From the NCBI RefSeq assembly GCF_024022995.1, contig NZ_CP099582.1:744001-808000 (forward strand): a DNA stretch of 64,000 nucleotides, given 5' to 3'. The first letter of the stretch is position 1. Every line of letters starts with the position of its first letter. The stretch comes from Thermococcus aggregans. GTDB lineage: Archaea; Methanobacteriota_B; Thermococci; Thermococcales; Thermococcaceae. The position numbers were made by a program, and so were the translations under genes. This document shows positions 24,728-32,824 of the stretch, piece after piece. Below the pieces are notes generated by a model that was not told where the DNA came from, did not search any database, and saw nothing but the letters and a program-made list of their open reading frames with translations.

Positions 24728-26170
24728 GTGTGCCTTATTGCTGGGGGAATCGGAAATCATCTAAAACCCAAACTCATAACAATGATAAACTCCGGAAAGC
24801 ATAGGGGTGGGGACTCATTTGGTGTGTGGACCGATGAAGGAGTATTGAAGAGCGAGGACTTTTCCCAAATTAACGAGATTCCAGATGGCAGTATAGGTCT
24901 TCTCCAGTGCCGCTTAGCTATGACAGGTTCAAAAAGCTTTACTCAGCCGTTTTTTAATAACTTTGTTTTGGTTCACAATGGGGAGATATATAACCACAGA
25001 CAAATAAGGGAGTTTTTAGAGAGAAAAGGAGTGGAATTCGAGAGCGACGTTGATACGGAAGTAATTTTGCGCCTTTTGGAGTTTCAAGTTGAAAGCGACA
25101 ATTCTATAGCCAAAAGTGTGAAGTATCTTATGAGAACCTTAAACGGAGACTACGCAGTGGCATTTTCCGATAAAGAGAACATTTATCTTTTCAGAGATCC
25201 TATTGGAGTTAGACCGCTTTACTACTCCCAAAATGGATTCTTTGCTTCGGAAAAGAAAGTTCTCTGGAGCATAGGTGAAAGACCTACTCCAGTAAACCCC
25301 GGAGAGCTCGTTAAAATATCCAGAAAAGGCATTGAAAGAGCCCAGCTCTTTAATATCTTAGAACTTAGGGGAAGATACTTTTCCTATGAGCAAGCGAAGC
25401 TGAGCATAAAGAAAAGTCTGGAATACGCCGTGAGAATTAGAAGTGCAAAAAATGTGGGAGTTTTGTTCTCTGGCGGTTTGGACAGCTCTTTAATAGCCCT
25501 TCTTGCTTCAAAATACTCAGATGTCACTCTCTATACGGCGGGAGCGGAAGGGAGTCAAGACTTAGAATGGGCAAGAAAAGTCAGTGACAAGCTTGGTTTG
25601 AAATTTAGGGAGTACGTGTTTAGCCTGGACGACGTGAAGAACTCCCTCGAAAAGGTTATGTTCGCTATAGAAGAACCTAACCCCATGAACCTCGCAATAG
25701 GGATTCCAATATACTTCGCAACAAAACTTGCCAGAGAGGACAATACCAAAGTGCTTTTAACGGGTCAAGGAGCCGATGAACTTTTTGGAGGATACGCAAA
25801 ATACCTCGAGAATCCTTCTTTAATGGAGAAAGATATATTAGAAATTGGAGAAAAGAATCTTGCCAGAGACGACAAAATTGCCATGCTGAATAGCGTTGAA
25901 GGAAGGTTTCCATTTTTAGACCTCAACGTTGTTAGGAGTGGGCTTAGAACGCCCTTGGAGTATAAAATAAAGAATGGGACAAGAAAGGTTATCCTAAGAG
26001 AGATCGCACTCGAACTGGGTCTTCCCAAAGAGGTCGCATACAGGGAGAAGAAAGCCTGCCAGTATGGCACTAATGCACAAAAGCTTCTCGAAAAGATTGC
26101 AAAAAAAGAAGGATTAAGACTGTCCCAATTTGCCGAAAAGCTCTTTTACGAGGTTTTTGAACATACATAA
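24728..26170 (+). CDS. asnB: Asparagine synthetase, glutamine-hydrolysing type
   Basis: Converts aspartate, glutamine and ATP to asparagine, or amidates a related substrate. The protein has an N-terminal Ntn glutaminase domain (to about 190) and a C-terminal ATP-pyrophosphatase synthetase domain (VGVLFSGGLDSSLIALLA, GQGADELFGGYAKYL). The start matters: GTG 24728 lies 5 nt after GGTGA and yields Met-Cys-Leu-Ile, putting the catalytic Cys at position 2 so that removal of Met exposes it; the earlier GTG (24719) would bury it. 480 aa, somewhat shorter than the 500-550 aa of common AsnB. It neighbours a surface-type protein and a glycosyltransferase, so a role in cell-surface chemistry is possible but unproved. 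Confidence 0.87.
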   Translation: MCLIAGGIGNHLKPKLITMINSGKHRGGDSFGVWTDEGVLKSEDFSQINEIPDGSIGLLQCRLAMTGSKSFTQPFFNNFVLVHNGEIYNHRQIREFLERKGVEFESDVDTEVILRLLEFQVESDNSIAKSVKYLMRTLNGDYAVAFSDKENIYLFRDPIGVRPLYYSQNGFFASEKKVLWSIGERPTPVNPGELVKISRKGIERAQLFNILELRGRYFSYEQAKLSIKKSLEYAVRIRSAKNVGVLFSGGLDSSLIALLASKYSDVTLYTAGAEGSQDLEWARKVSDKLGLKFREYVFSLDDVKNSLEKVMFAIEEPNPMNLAIGIPIYFATKLAREDNTKVLLTGQGADELFGGYAKYLENPSLMEKDILEIGEKNLARDDKIAMLNSVEGRFPFLDLNVVRSGLRTPLEYKIKNGTRKVILREIALELGLPKEVAYREKKACQYGTNAQKLLEKIAKKEGLRLSQFAEKLFYEVFEHT

Positions 26171-26314
26171 ACGGTTTTAAACCTTTTTTAACTTTCCCAC
26201 AGTCAGAATGATTTCTCAGAGGATTTTAATAAACAAACAAAGACACAGCAAAACGATTTCGTGAAAAAAGATTAAATAGGAGTTCTTCACTATAATAAAA
26301 TGAGGTGATACGCC

Positions 26315-27487
26315 ATGATGGAGAAAAAAGTATTAGTATGGCTGTTTAGCGCTTTGCTTTTAGGTAGTATCATACCACTATCACAGGCACAGAGCCTTTC
26401 AATAGTAATCCTCGTAAGCGACAACGAGGCAGACTCAGCACTTGCAGAGGAACTTGCCACCTTGCTGAACGCAAGCATAGTGGTAACAACATGGGGAGTA
26501 TACGATCCAAACGTAACAGCAGAAATAATGTCCTATGCCCCAGACAAAGTTATAATCATAGGCGGTCCCGACGCAGTGCCAAAGGATTATGAGACAGATC
26601 TAAACGAGATGGGAATTTCATACGTTAGGTGGTACGGTAAAGACAGGTATGGAACGAACTTAGAAGTACTTAAGAAAGCCATTGAAGAACACCCAGAACT
26701 CTTTGAGAATGTTAAGGTAGTCATTGCCCACGGAAGGGATTTGGGGGCAATCAAAATGGCAAAGGGCATAGAAGGGAAGAAGTTCATTCTCTACGTGGAC
26801 AACAACCTAACAAACACAACCGAAATACTCGGTACCTTGCTCAAAACCAAGAAAGTTGTAATACTCAAGAGTTACTTGATAGACAATGAAACACTCAACA
26901 GGATAAGGGAGCGCATTAGAGAAAGGGTCAGAGACGGAAACATAACCGAAGAAAACGTGACGATAACACCCGAGATGGCATGGGAAGCAATACAAGTAGC
27001 GATCAACAGAACTGAAACAGCCAAAGAGATGTTAGATGATCTCCCAGTTCCAGCTGCCAAAAAGCTAATTGAGCTCGCCGAAGAGAAGATACAAATCGCA
27101 AACGAGAGCTACAACGAAGGAAACTATGGAAAAGCTTATGGACAGGCAATAGCAGCAAAAGCCCACGCAGAGGTAGTAATTAAACTGGCCAGTAAGGAGT
27201 GGCAAAAGGTTATCCACGCAAGGGTAGAGATGAAGCTTGAAAGAGAAATACACAGGCTTGAAATTAAAGTAAGAGTTCTCGAAAAGGCAGGCATAGATGT
27301 TAGTGCAATAAAGGAAAAGATAGATGCTGCAAAAGCTGCAATACAGGGAGGAGACTACGAGACAGCCAGAGAGCTCATTGAGGATGCCAAAAACTTGTTA
27401 AGAGAAGTCTTTATCCAAGAAAGAGGCAAGATAAGGGAGAAGTACTTGCCCGTAAATCCACCACGTGGAAAAGGTAAAGGCAAGTAA
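26315..27487 (+). CDS. Secreted protein with CWB2-like domain and helical C-terminus
   Basis: 390 aa. A signal peptide is clear (VLVWLFSALLLGSIIPLSQAQ). Residues about 28-190 show cell-wall-binding repeat 2 features: VVTTWGVYDPNVTAEI, PDKVIIIGGPDAVP and VRWYGKDRYGTNLEV, the last the hallmark of this domain. From about 220 on the chain is highly charged and probably helical, with TETAKEMLDDLPVPAAKKL and repeated KAHAE/AKAAIQGGDYETARELIEDA units that look like a TPR-like or coiled-coil repeat, ending in basic PRGKGKGK. In archaea the CWB2 domain is found on secreted proteins that may attach to the S-layer. GAGGTGATACGCC precedes the ATG. Confidence 0.85.
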   Translation: MMEKKVLVWLFSALLLGSIIPLSQAQSLSIVILVSDNEADSALAEELATLLNASIVVTTWGVYDPNVTAEIMSYAPDKVIIIGGPDAVPKDYETDLNEMGISYVRWYGKDRYGTNLEVLKKAIEEHPELFENVKVVIAHGRDLGAIKMAKGIEGKKFILYVDNNLTNTTEILGTLLKTKKVVILKSYLIDNETLNRIRERIRERVRDGNITEENVTITPEMAWEAIQVAINRTETAKEMLDDLPVPAAKKLIELAEEKIQIANESYNEGNYGKAYGQAIAAKAHAEVVIKLASKEWQKVIHARVEMKLEREIHRLEIKVRVLEKAGIDVSAIKEKIDAAKAAIQGGDYETARELIEDAKNLLREVFIQERGKIREKYLPVNPPRGKGKGK

Positions 27488-27525
27488 TAGAAAGGCTTTT
27501 TACTTCTCTTCTGTATTTTTTATTC

Positions 27526-28593
27526 ATGAGAATTTTGGTAATAGGCCATTATCCCCCCCATAAAGGGGGAGTCGCAAATCATACTGACAACCTAGTTAAA
27601 GAGCTTAGAAAGCGGCATGAGGTTTATGTTTTAACTTATGGACCCATAACCCCGCGAGAGTTTGAGAGAGAGCTAGTTTATCAAGTTAGGGTTCCTCCAG
27701 TATTCGGCTTGAGGGGTGTTTTGTTTGTCATCCTAGCTTTTTTAAAGATATTGAAGCTCCACAAAAAGCTGAAGTTTGATCTTATCCACGCTCATTACGT
27801 TGGAACTACCAGTTATGCAGGAGTTCTTGCAAAAAAGAAGCTGAACATCCCATTGATTACAACAGCTCATGGAAGTGACCTCGACTTTATGTCAAAACTC
27901 CCCTTGGGAAGGTACTTTGTCAGAGAGAGCCTATCTAAGAGCGATATGATAATAGCTGTAAGCCACTACCTGAAAAAGAGAGCCCTCGACCTTGGAGCCA
28001 GGAAAATAAATGTTATCCCAAACGGTATAAGAAAATTAAAGCCAAAGAAAGCCGTGAAAAGGTACATCACATTTATAGGGGCGTTAACATATTACAAAGA
28101 CCCAGAAACATTTATACGTCTTGCAGAGCATTTTCCCAAGGAGAAATTCTTGATAGTTGGTGATGGCCCCCTTATGGGAGAATTGAAGAACAAAGCACCT
28201 CCCAACGTCAAATTTCTGGGATATAGAACAGACATCGAGAATGTACTGGCAGAAAGTAAAATGCTGGTAGTGCCTTCTCTAAGAGAGGGGTTCGGGCTTG
28301 TGATAGTTGAAGCTAACTTACTTGGCGTTCCCGTGGTTGGGAGAGCCGTTGGGGGGATAAAGGAGCTCATAAGAGATGGAAAAAATGGATACTTCTTCAA
28401 GGATTTTGACGAGCTTTTGGAAAAAGTGAGGCTTTTACTCGATAATAAAAAAGCTTTAAAAATGGGCAGAACCGGAAGAAGAATCAGTGAAAAATATGCA
28501 TGGGAAAAAATAACCGAGAAAGTTGAGGAAGTTTATAGAGAAGTTTTAGGTGAGGGACATGACAATAGTAATAAACATGCGAGATGTCGTTGA
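27526..28593 (+). CDS. Glycosyltransferase, GT4 family
   Basis: 355-aa GT-B fold glycosyltransferase. N-terminal Rossmann domain with GHYPPHKGGVANHTDNLVKEL, and the C-terminal nucleotide-sugar domain with FIGALTYYKDPETFI, IVGDGPLMGEL and the EX7E-type motif in REGFGLVIVEANLLGVPVVG. It transfers a sugar from a nucleotide donor to a glycan or lipid; acceptor and sugar are not predictable. No membrane helix is evident, so it is cytoplasmic or peripheral. A TTTTTTATT tract and only about 38 nt separate it from the CWB2 protein, and its end overlaps sua5 by 35 bp. No ribosome site is obvious before ATG 27526. Confidence 0.9.
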   Translation: MRILVIGHYPPHKGGVANHTDNLVKELRKRHEVYVLTYGPITPREFERELVYQVRVPPVFGLRGVLFVILAFLKILKLHKKLKFDLIHAHYVGTTSYAGVLAKKKLNIPLITTAHGSDLDFMSKLPLGRYFVRESLSKSDMIIAVSHYLKKRALDLGARKINVIPNGIRKLKPKKAVKRYITFIGALTYYKDPETFIRLAEHFPKEKFLIVGDGPLMGELKNKAPPNVKFLGYRTDIENVLAESKMLVVPSLREGFGLVIVEANLLGVPVVGRAVGGIKELIRDGKNGYFFKDFDELLEKVRLLLDNKKALKMGRTGRRISEKYAWEKITEKVEEVYREVLGEGHDNSNKHARCR

Positions 28594-29584
28594 TCGGAAG
28601 AAGATTAGGATAGCCGCGAGATCTATTAGAGAGGGAAAGCTTGTTGCGTTTCCTACGGAGACAGTCTATGGGCTCGGAGCAGATGCGCTAAATGAGAATG
28701 CCGTTAAACGTATTTTCGAGGCAAAGGGAAGACCTCCCGATAATCCCCTAATAATCCATATAGCTGACTTCACTCAAGTTTACGAGCTTGCAAGTGAAGT
28801 CCCGGAAAAGGCCAAACTACTCGCGGAGAAGTTCTGGCCAGGGCCTCTAACAATAGTGCTTCCCAAAAGTGATAAAGTCCCCTATGCCACTACTGGAGGA
28901 CTAGATACAGTAGCAATAAGAATGCCTGCCCATGAGATTGCACTAGCGCTAATAGAGGAAAGTAAAAGACCAATTGCCGCCCCCTCTGCGAACATAAGCG
29001 GAAAGCCGAGTCCCACTTTAGCAGAACATGTAGCTGACGATTTTTACGGAAAGATAGAGTGCATAATAGACGGTGGGGAGACTAAAATAGGAGTCGAATC
29101 AACTGTAATAGACTTAACCACAGATCCACCAATGCTTCTAAGACCCGGTGGATTGCCCCTTGAGGAGATAGAAAAGGTAATCGGTAAGATAAAAATCCAC
29201 CCAGCCGTGAAAGGAAAGCCTGTAGACCTTGCAAAAGCTCCGGGAATGAAGTATAAACACTATGCCCCAGAGGCGCAGGTAATTGTTATTGAAGGGGAAC
29301 GAGAGAAAGTCAAAGAAAAGATCAAGGAGCTTATCAAGGAATATAAAGCTCAAGGTATGAAAGTCGGTGTAATGGCAACTGGTGACTTCTACGAGGCAGA
29401 TGCATGTTTCAACATAGGGGAGAGCGAAGAAGAAATAGCAAAAAACCTATTCAAAGCCCTTAGAGAACTTGATAAAGATGGAGTGGATATAATACTGGCC
29501 GAAGGAGTTGAAGAAAAAGGATTAGGGCTCGCGGTTATGAATAGGCTCAAGAAAGCAGCCGGATATAGAGTACTAAAAGTCTAA
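28559..29584 (+). CDS. sua5: Threonylcarbamoyl-AMP synthase Sua5
   Basis: Makes threonylcarbamoyl-AMP from threonine, bicarbonate and ATP, the first step of the t6A37 modification of ANN-decoding tRNAs; the KEOPS complex then transfers the group. 341 aa: a YrdC/TsaC-like domain (FPTETVYGLGADAL, KGRPPDNPLIIHI, RPIAAPSANISGKPSPT, VESTVIDL) and the C-terminal Sua5 domain from about residue 225, joined by the typical linker APGMKYKHYAPEAQV. The GTG at 28550 is in frame but GGTGAGGGAC is best used for ATG 28559. The start lies inside the 3' end of the glycosyltransferase gene. Confidence 0.93.
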   Translation: MTIVINMRDVVDRKKIRIAARSIREGKLVAFPTETVYGLGADALNENAVKRIFEAKGRPPDNPLIIHIADFTQVYELASEVPEKAKLLAEKFWPGPLTIVLPKSDKVPYATTGGLDTVAIRMPAHEIALALIEESKRPIAAPSANISGKPSPTLAEHVADDFYGKIECIIDGGETKIGVESTVIDLTTDPPMLLRPGGLPLEEIEKVIGKIKIHPAVKGKPVDLAKAPGMKYKHYAPEAQVIVIEGEREKVKEKIKELIKEYKAQGMKVGVMATGDFYEADACFNIGESEEEIAKNLFKALRELDKDGVDIILAEGVEEKGLGLAVMNRLKKAAGYRVLKV

Positions 29585-29698
29585 TTTTTCAAAAATTTTT
29601 CGAATTTTAATGCATTTTATTGTCTATCGGAGAAAGCGTTAAATACATTGGGGATATAATAATAAACAGTTTGCTAAAACCAAGTGGGGTGGGCCCTT

Positions 29699-30883
29699 TT
29701 GATAACGGGTATAATAAGGTCTAGTCCAGGCGAACTTGAACTCGCTGGAAAGACCCTAGTAACCAAGGGAGACCTGAAAAGCGGTATGCGGCTTCTTATA
29801 AAATCTGCAAGGGAATATGAAAGACAGGGAAGAGTTTTAGATGCAGCCCGGATTTATAGATACATAGGAGATCTCATTCTTAGTGCTGATCCCCAAGCTT
29901 TGAAAGACGCTCGTCCTTTTCTCCTTAAGAGTGCGTATTATTATCTGGATCTTCTTGAGAGGGAAATTGAACTTGAAGAGCCCAATTTAGAACTTTTTGA
30001 TGAATTCTGCTCCAACATCCTCAGAATATTTGAAATTCTTGGAGAGAATAACAAATTTGAAAAATACGCAAGGGAGTTTGCCATAATATACAAGTCCATT
30101 GGTGATATTCAAATGAGAAGACATGATATTCAGAAAGCTATCGAGTCTTACGAAACGGCATATAGATACCACAAGACAATCCACAACTCAAGCGGCATTT
30201 CAGAGGTTGGGACAATCTTAGTCGACCTTTATGGTAAAGGGGCGGAGATATTCATATCCGAGAAAGAATACCAAAAGGCAGGCGACACATTTTTCAAGCT
30301 TGCATTTATTGTTAAGGATGTTTTTGGGTATGATGACCATTTTATGGAGCTCATGGAGAACGCAGGAAGAAACTATGAGAAGGCAGGTAAAGAATGGTAT
30401 GCTTATGGAGACCTTTATTATGCCGCAAAAGCATTTCTTAAAGCTGAATATTCCTACCTCTTAGCGGGAAACTCTGAGCGAACAGAGCTAATAGGATTAG
30501 ATACTGCAAAAATGCTTTACCAGCTCGCAGGTGAGTACAGAAAGAAAGGATTTATGAAGGAACTCGGAGATACTCTGGTAATGTTAGCTCAATCCCTCTT
30601 TGCCCTCGACAAGCTTTTAGAGGGCTTAAAAACTTACAAAGAACTCATCAATGAAGCAGAAGTCACATTGGAGCACAGATACAGAATAAGAAAAGCTCTT
30701 CTTTTTTATCTGGCTGCTAAGGAAAGAAGCAGGAACTACTTAGAATTCGTTGAACAGATGGAGTTCTATGCAAAAAGGGAGGCCTATGCGCAGGCAATAG
30801 ATTTAGCGGAGCTAATTTTTGAGACAAGGTTCCCAGAAATTAAAAAAGGATTACAAAAGGTAGAAGGGTTCAGCCCAGAATAA
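29699..30883 (+). CDS. TPR-like helical repeat protein
   Basis: Unassigned cytoplasmic protein of 394 aa, all helical. Several tetratricopeptide-like pairs are visible: LKSGMRLLIKSAREYERQG followed by DAARIYRYIGDLIL, YKSIGDIQMRRHDIQKAIES with YETAYRYH, KEYQKAGDTFFKLA and EYRKKGFMKELGDTL. Such proteins act as scaffolds; no partner can be read from the sequence. A GTG at 29684 opens the frame, but GGGGTGGG is better spaced for TTG 29699. A TATA-like AAATACATT occurs about 50 nt upstream. Its 3' end overlaps a convergent winged-helix gene by 14 bp. Confidence 0.75.
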   Translation: MITGIIRSSPGELELAGKTLVTKGDLKSGMRLLIKSAREYERQGRVLDAARIYRYIGDLILSADPQALKDARPFLLKSAYYYLDLLEREIELEEPNLELFDEFCSNILRIFEILGENNKFEKYAREFAIIYKSIGDIQMRRHDIQKAIESYETAYRYHKTIHNSSGISEVGTILVDLYGKGAEIFISEKEYQKAGDTFFKLAFIVKDVFGYDDHFMELMENAGRNYEKAGKEWYAYGDLYYAAKAFLKAEYSYLLAGNSERTELIGLDTAKMLYQLAGEYRKKGFMKELGDTLVMLAQSLFALDKLLEGLKTYKELINEAEVTLEHRYRIRKALLFYLAAKERSRNYLEFVEQMEFYAKREAYAQAIDLAELIFETRFPEIKKGLQKVEGFSPE

Positions 30884-31073
30884 CTTTCCTTCTATACCCC
30901 CTCCTTCTAGCATCCTTCAAGAAAAATATCTCTTCAACAAGATCCTTTTCCTTGAGAATCTTTAAAGCATAGCGGACAGTCCTTTCAGAAAGGTTTGTTC
31001 TTTTTGCAAGTTCTTTAGAAGACATGGGTCTGTCTCCTAAAGCGTTAAATACCTGGATCGCCGATTTTGGCAA
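30870..31073 (-). CDS. Small winged-helix transcriptional regulator
   Basis: 67-aa DNA-binding protein made of one winged helix: SAIQVFNALGDRPMSSKEL (helix 1 and 2), AKRTNLSERTVRYALKILKE (recognition helix) and a basic wing EIFFLKDARRRGYRRKVIL. It resembles the DNA-binding domains of MarR/TrmB-type archaeal regulators but has no effector domain. The start is a TTG at 31073; there is no in-frame ATG and the ribosome site is weak, so the N-terminus is uncertain. It faces the TPR protein gene and overlaps its end by 14 bp. Targets are unknown. Confidence 0.75.
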   Translation of the reverse strand: MPKSAIQVFNALGDRPMSSKELAKRTNLSERTVRYALKILKEKDLVEEIFFLKDARRRGYRRKVILG

Positions 31074-31153
31074 AGCAAAGTAAATCCCCCCTCATCACAA
31101 CCACCAAAAAGGGAGAGAAAAAGGAATTTATAAGAGTTTTGATAGAGGCAATT

Positions 31154-31573
31154 TCAAGACTGCTGTCTTAGGGCAACTCTTGGAAGCGGGATTGGATATG
31201 GGATTCTCATTTCTTTGGAAATTACCATTACTATGGGGGTCATTTCATTTGTCACAAAGTTCACTATCTCCGCAAACATTTCGGGAGGTATCTTCTTTTC
31301 TTTTTCCCATCCGTCCAAGATTTCGTCTATCTGCTCTTTTTTAGGTGGCAGATAAAATACCGCTCCTTTTATTACTGCTCTCGCAATTTCAGGGTTGTAC
31401 CCTATTTGATAAGTGAAGAGAACCTCAATCCCATTAACCTTTCCAGAAGGGGTCTTTATTTCCCCCAGCCTAACTTCCTCAATTTTTGGGGAAAGGTTTA
31501 CCTCAACCTTACTGACTGTCCCTCCCAGCTTTTCAACCTCAATTTTTGTTACATTAACACCTACAACAGGCAT
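31154..31573 (-). CDS. Conserved archaeal protein, possibly SecB-like fold
   Basis: Unrecognised 139-aa soluble protein. The N-terminal half is a run of strands (VGVNVTKIEVEKLG, SKVEVNLSPKIEEVRLGEI, GIEVLFTYQIGYNPEIARAVIKGAVFYL), then a helix and a C-terminal IVNFVTNEMTPIVMVISKEMR with a proline-rich tail PYPIPLPRV. The alternating strands, the AxIxGxVFY phrase and the PxPxP-type ending recall SecB-like chaperone folds, but this is a weak impression. ATG 31573 has GGAGGTGG just upstream. The region in front carries two direct repeats 21 bp apart that look like a regulator site. Confidence 0.65.
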   Translation of the reverse strand: MPVVGVNVTKIEVEKLGGTVSKVEVNLSPKIEEVRLGEIKTPSGKVNGIEVLFTYQIGYNPEIARAVIKGAVFYLPPKKEQIDEILDGWEKEKKIPPEMFAEIVNFVTNEMTPIVMVISKEMRIPYPIPLPRVALRQQS

Positions 31574-31588
31574 GTTTCCACCTCCTTC

Positions 31589-31620
31589 TAAAGATTACCA
31601 TAGCCTTATTAAAGATTACC
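31589..31620. promoter_or_regulatory. Direct repeats with 21-bp period upstream of the 139-aa gene
   Basis: TAAAGATTACC occurs at 31589-31599 and again at 31610-31620, an exact 11-bp repeat with 21-bp spacing (two helical turns), so both copies lie on the same face of DNA. Read on the minus strand the copies (GGTAATCTTTA) lie just upstream of the GGAGGTGG ribosome site of the 139-aa gene, and one overlaps a TATA-like ATCTTTAATAAGG. A regulator binding site is likely; the regulator is unknown. Confidence 0.55.
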
Positions 31621-31693
31621 TTTTGAAAGCATTTTCCAAGAGACGAGGATGTCAACTATTGGATTTAAAAAAGAATGACGACAAAAAGATAAC

Positions 31694-32401
31694 ATGCCAA
31701 GAGAAAAAGTCGCCAGGATATGGGACGAGAGAGAGGTTATTTATTCACCAAAGCGGTGGGAAATCTTAAAGGAAAAACGTGAGAAAGCCCTAAAGATCAT
31801 AGAAAGGTTAAGTCAGTTTGACCCTCATGTTTACGGAAGCGTTGCTAGGGGAGACGTCAGAAAGGACAGCGATATTGACATTATAATTCCATATAAAGTG
31901 CCCAGCTTCTTAATTGAGCTGAGCTTGGAAGGAATACCCTTTGAAAAGCGGAGAATTGTTATGGCGACTCCCTGGCATCTAATAAAAGGGCATATCAAGA
32001 TTGACGAGGAGACTACGATAACGTTCCCATTAGTTGAGCCCAAAGATAGGGAGCTCGAATTCTACAAATGGGGCGGAATGGTTGACATTTGGGGGCTTAA
32101 GACGAACCTTCGAGTACCCGGAGTCAACAAAAAGCTGATACTAATAACCCCAACCGAAAAAGGACACATAGAGAAAGAAGTCGTCGGAAGAGAAAGCGAA
32201 GTTGCAAAGATTCTTGGGGTTAGCATAGAGACCGTTCAAGAAAGAGTGAAGATTTTGACAAGAAGGGATGCAATAGGGAGAACCGGGATATACCTCAATG
32301 AAGAAGTGCCCGAGTGGATGAGCTTTGAAGAAGCACTAAAAAGAATAGCCGATAGGGACCCAAACGTTAGAAAAAGAGTTCGGGAAAGCGGTGGGATTTA
32401 A
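31694..32401 (+). CDS. Archaeal nucleotidyltransferase-domain protein
   Basis: 235-aa protein with a polymerase-beta-type nucleotidyltransferase core: YGSVARGDVRKDSDIDIIIPYKVP (about 53-76) supplies the GS and DxD metal ligands, and a third Asp/Glu may lie in KIDEETTITFP. The C-terminal 70 residues form a probable helix-turn-helix (VAKILGVSIETVQERVKILTRRDAIG), so the protein could act on tRNA or DNA. Thermococcal homologues are annotated simply as nucleotidyltransferase or DNA polymerase beta-like; the real substrate is unknown. It precedes tRNA-Gly by about 57 nt. Confidence 0.82.
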   Translation: MPREKVARIWDEREVIYSPKRWEILKEKREKALKIIERLSQFDPHVYGSVARGDVRKDSDIDIIIPYKVPSFLIELSLEGIPFEKRRIVMATPWHLIKGHIKIDEETTITFPLVEPKDRELEFYKWGGMVDIWGLKTNLRVPGVNKKLILITPTEKGHIEKEVVGRESEVAKILGVSIETVQERVKILTRRDAIGRTGIYLNEEVPEWMSFEEALKRIADRDPNVRKRVRESGGI

Positions 32402-32458
32402 AAGTATTCCAGCGAAAAATTTATAAAGCGTCTATAGTTGATTATCTACCGGAGTTGT

Positions 32459-32536
32459 GCGGTGGTAGTCTAGCCTGGTCTAGGACAGCGGCCTGCCACG
32501 CCGCGGGCCCGGGTTCAAATCCCGGCCACCGCACCA
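32459..32536 (+). tRNA. tRNA-Gly (anticodon GCC)
   Basis: Cloverleaf read by hand: acceptor GCGGTGG pairs with CCACCGC, the anticodon stem GCGGC/GCCGC encloses CTGCCAC with anticodon GCC, and the T arm is GCCCGGGTTCAAATCCCGG. The discriminator is A and the 3' CCA is genome-encoded (32534-32536). No intron. A TTTATAAAG element (32431-32438 region) is about 25 nt upstream of the 5' end. Confidence 0.97.
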
Positions 32537-32824
32537 CAATTCGTTTTTGGAACTTCCTACAACGTTTTGAGCATTTTAAAGGTGATAAAAGAAGTATATG
32601 GAATGTCACTTCTTTTTGAACGGTTTAACTCTAAATATACACCCAAAAGGCGTCAGAAGAGGATAAACATCTCCAATGATTTTCAGAGTACCCTCACTCA
32701 AAAAGAATAGACCAGAATTAAAAACCATCACACCCTAACGCCTTTTAGGCGGGGACCTACTAATTTTCCAATTTTCCAGAACACCTTTGCAAGCATTAGC
32801 AAAAATAAAAGACTGAAAAAGGAT
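32537..32824. other. Gene-poor spacer with an IS605-end-like hairpin
   Basis: No convincing gene. A short open frame from ATG 32599 (22 codons) has no support. Around 32728-32757 the sequence CACCCTAACGCCTTTTAGGCGGGGACC holds a CGCC/GGCG foldback and the CACCCTAA word also found at the tnpB left end near 23037, so it may be a solo end left by an IS200/IS605-type element. The segment just before the sulfur reductase stop is A/T-rich. Confidence 0.35.

Noticed and set aside
32599-32667. 22-codon frame after tRNA-Gly
   Set aside because: No homology recognised, weak ribosome site, lies in a spacer with IS-end-like sequence.
32640-32720. Possible C/D box RNA on the minus strand in the tRNA-Gly spacer
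   Set aside because: Two CTGA words occur, but box C is poor and the guide between C' and D' would be too short.
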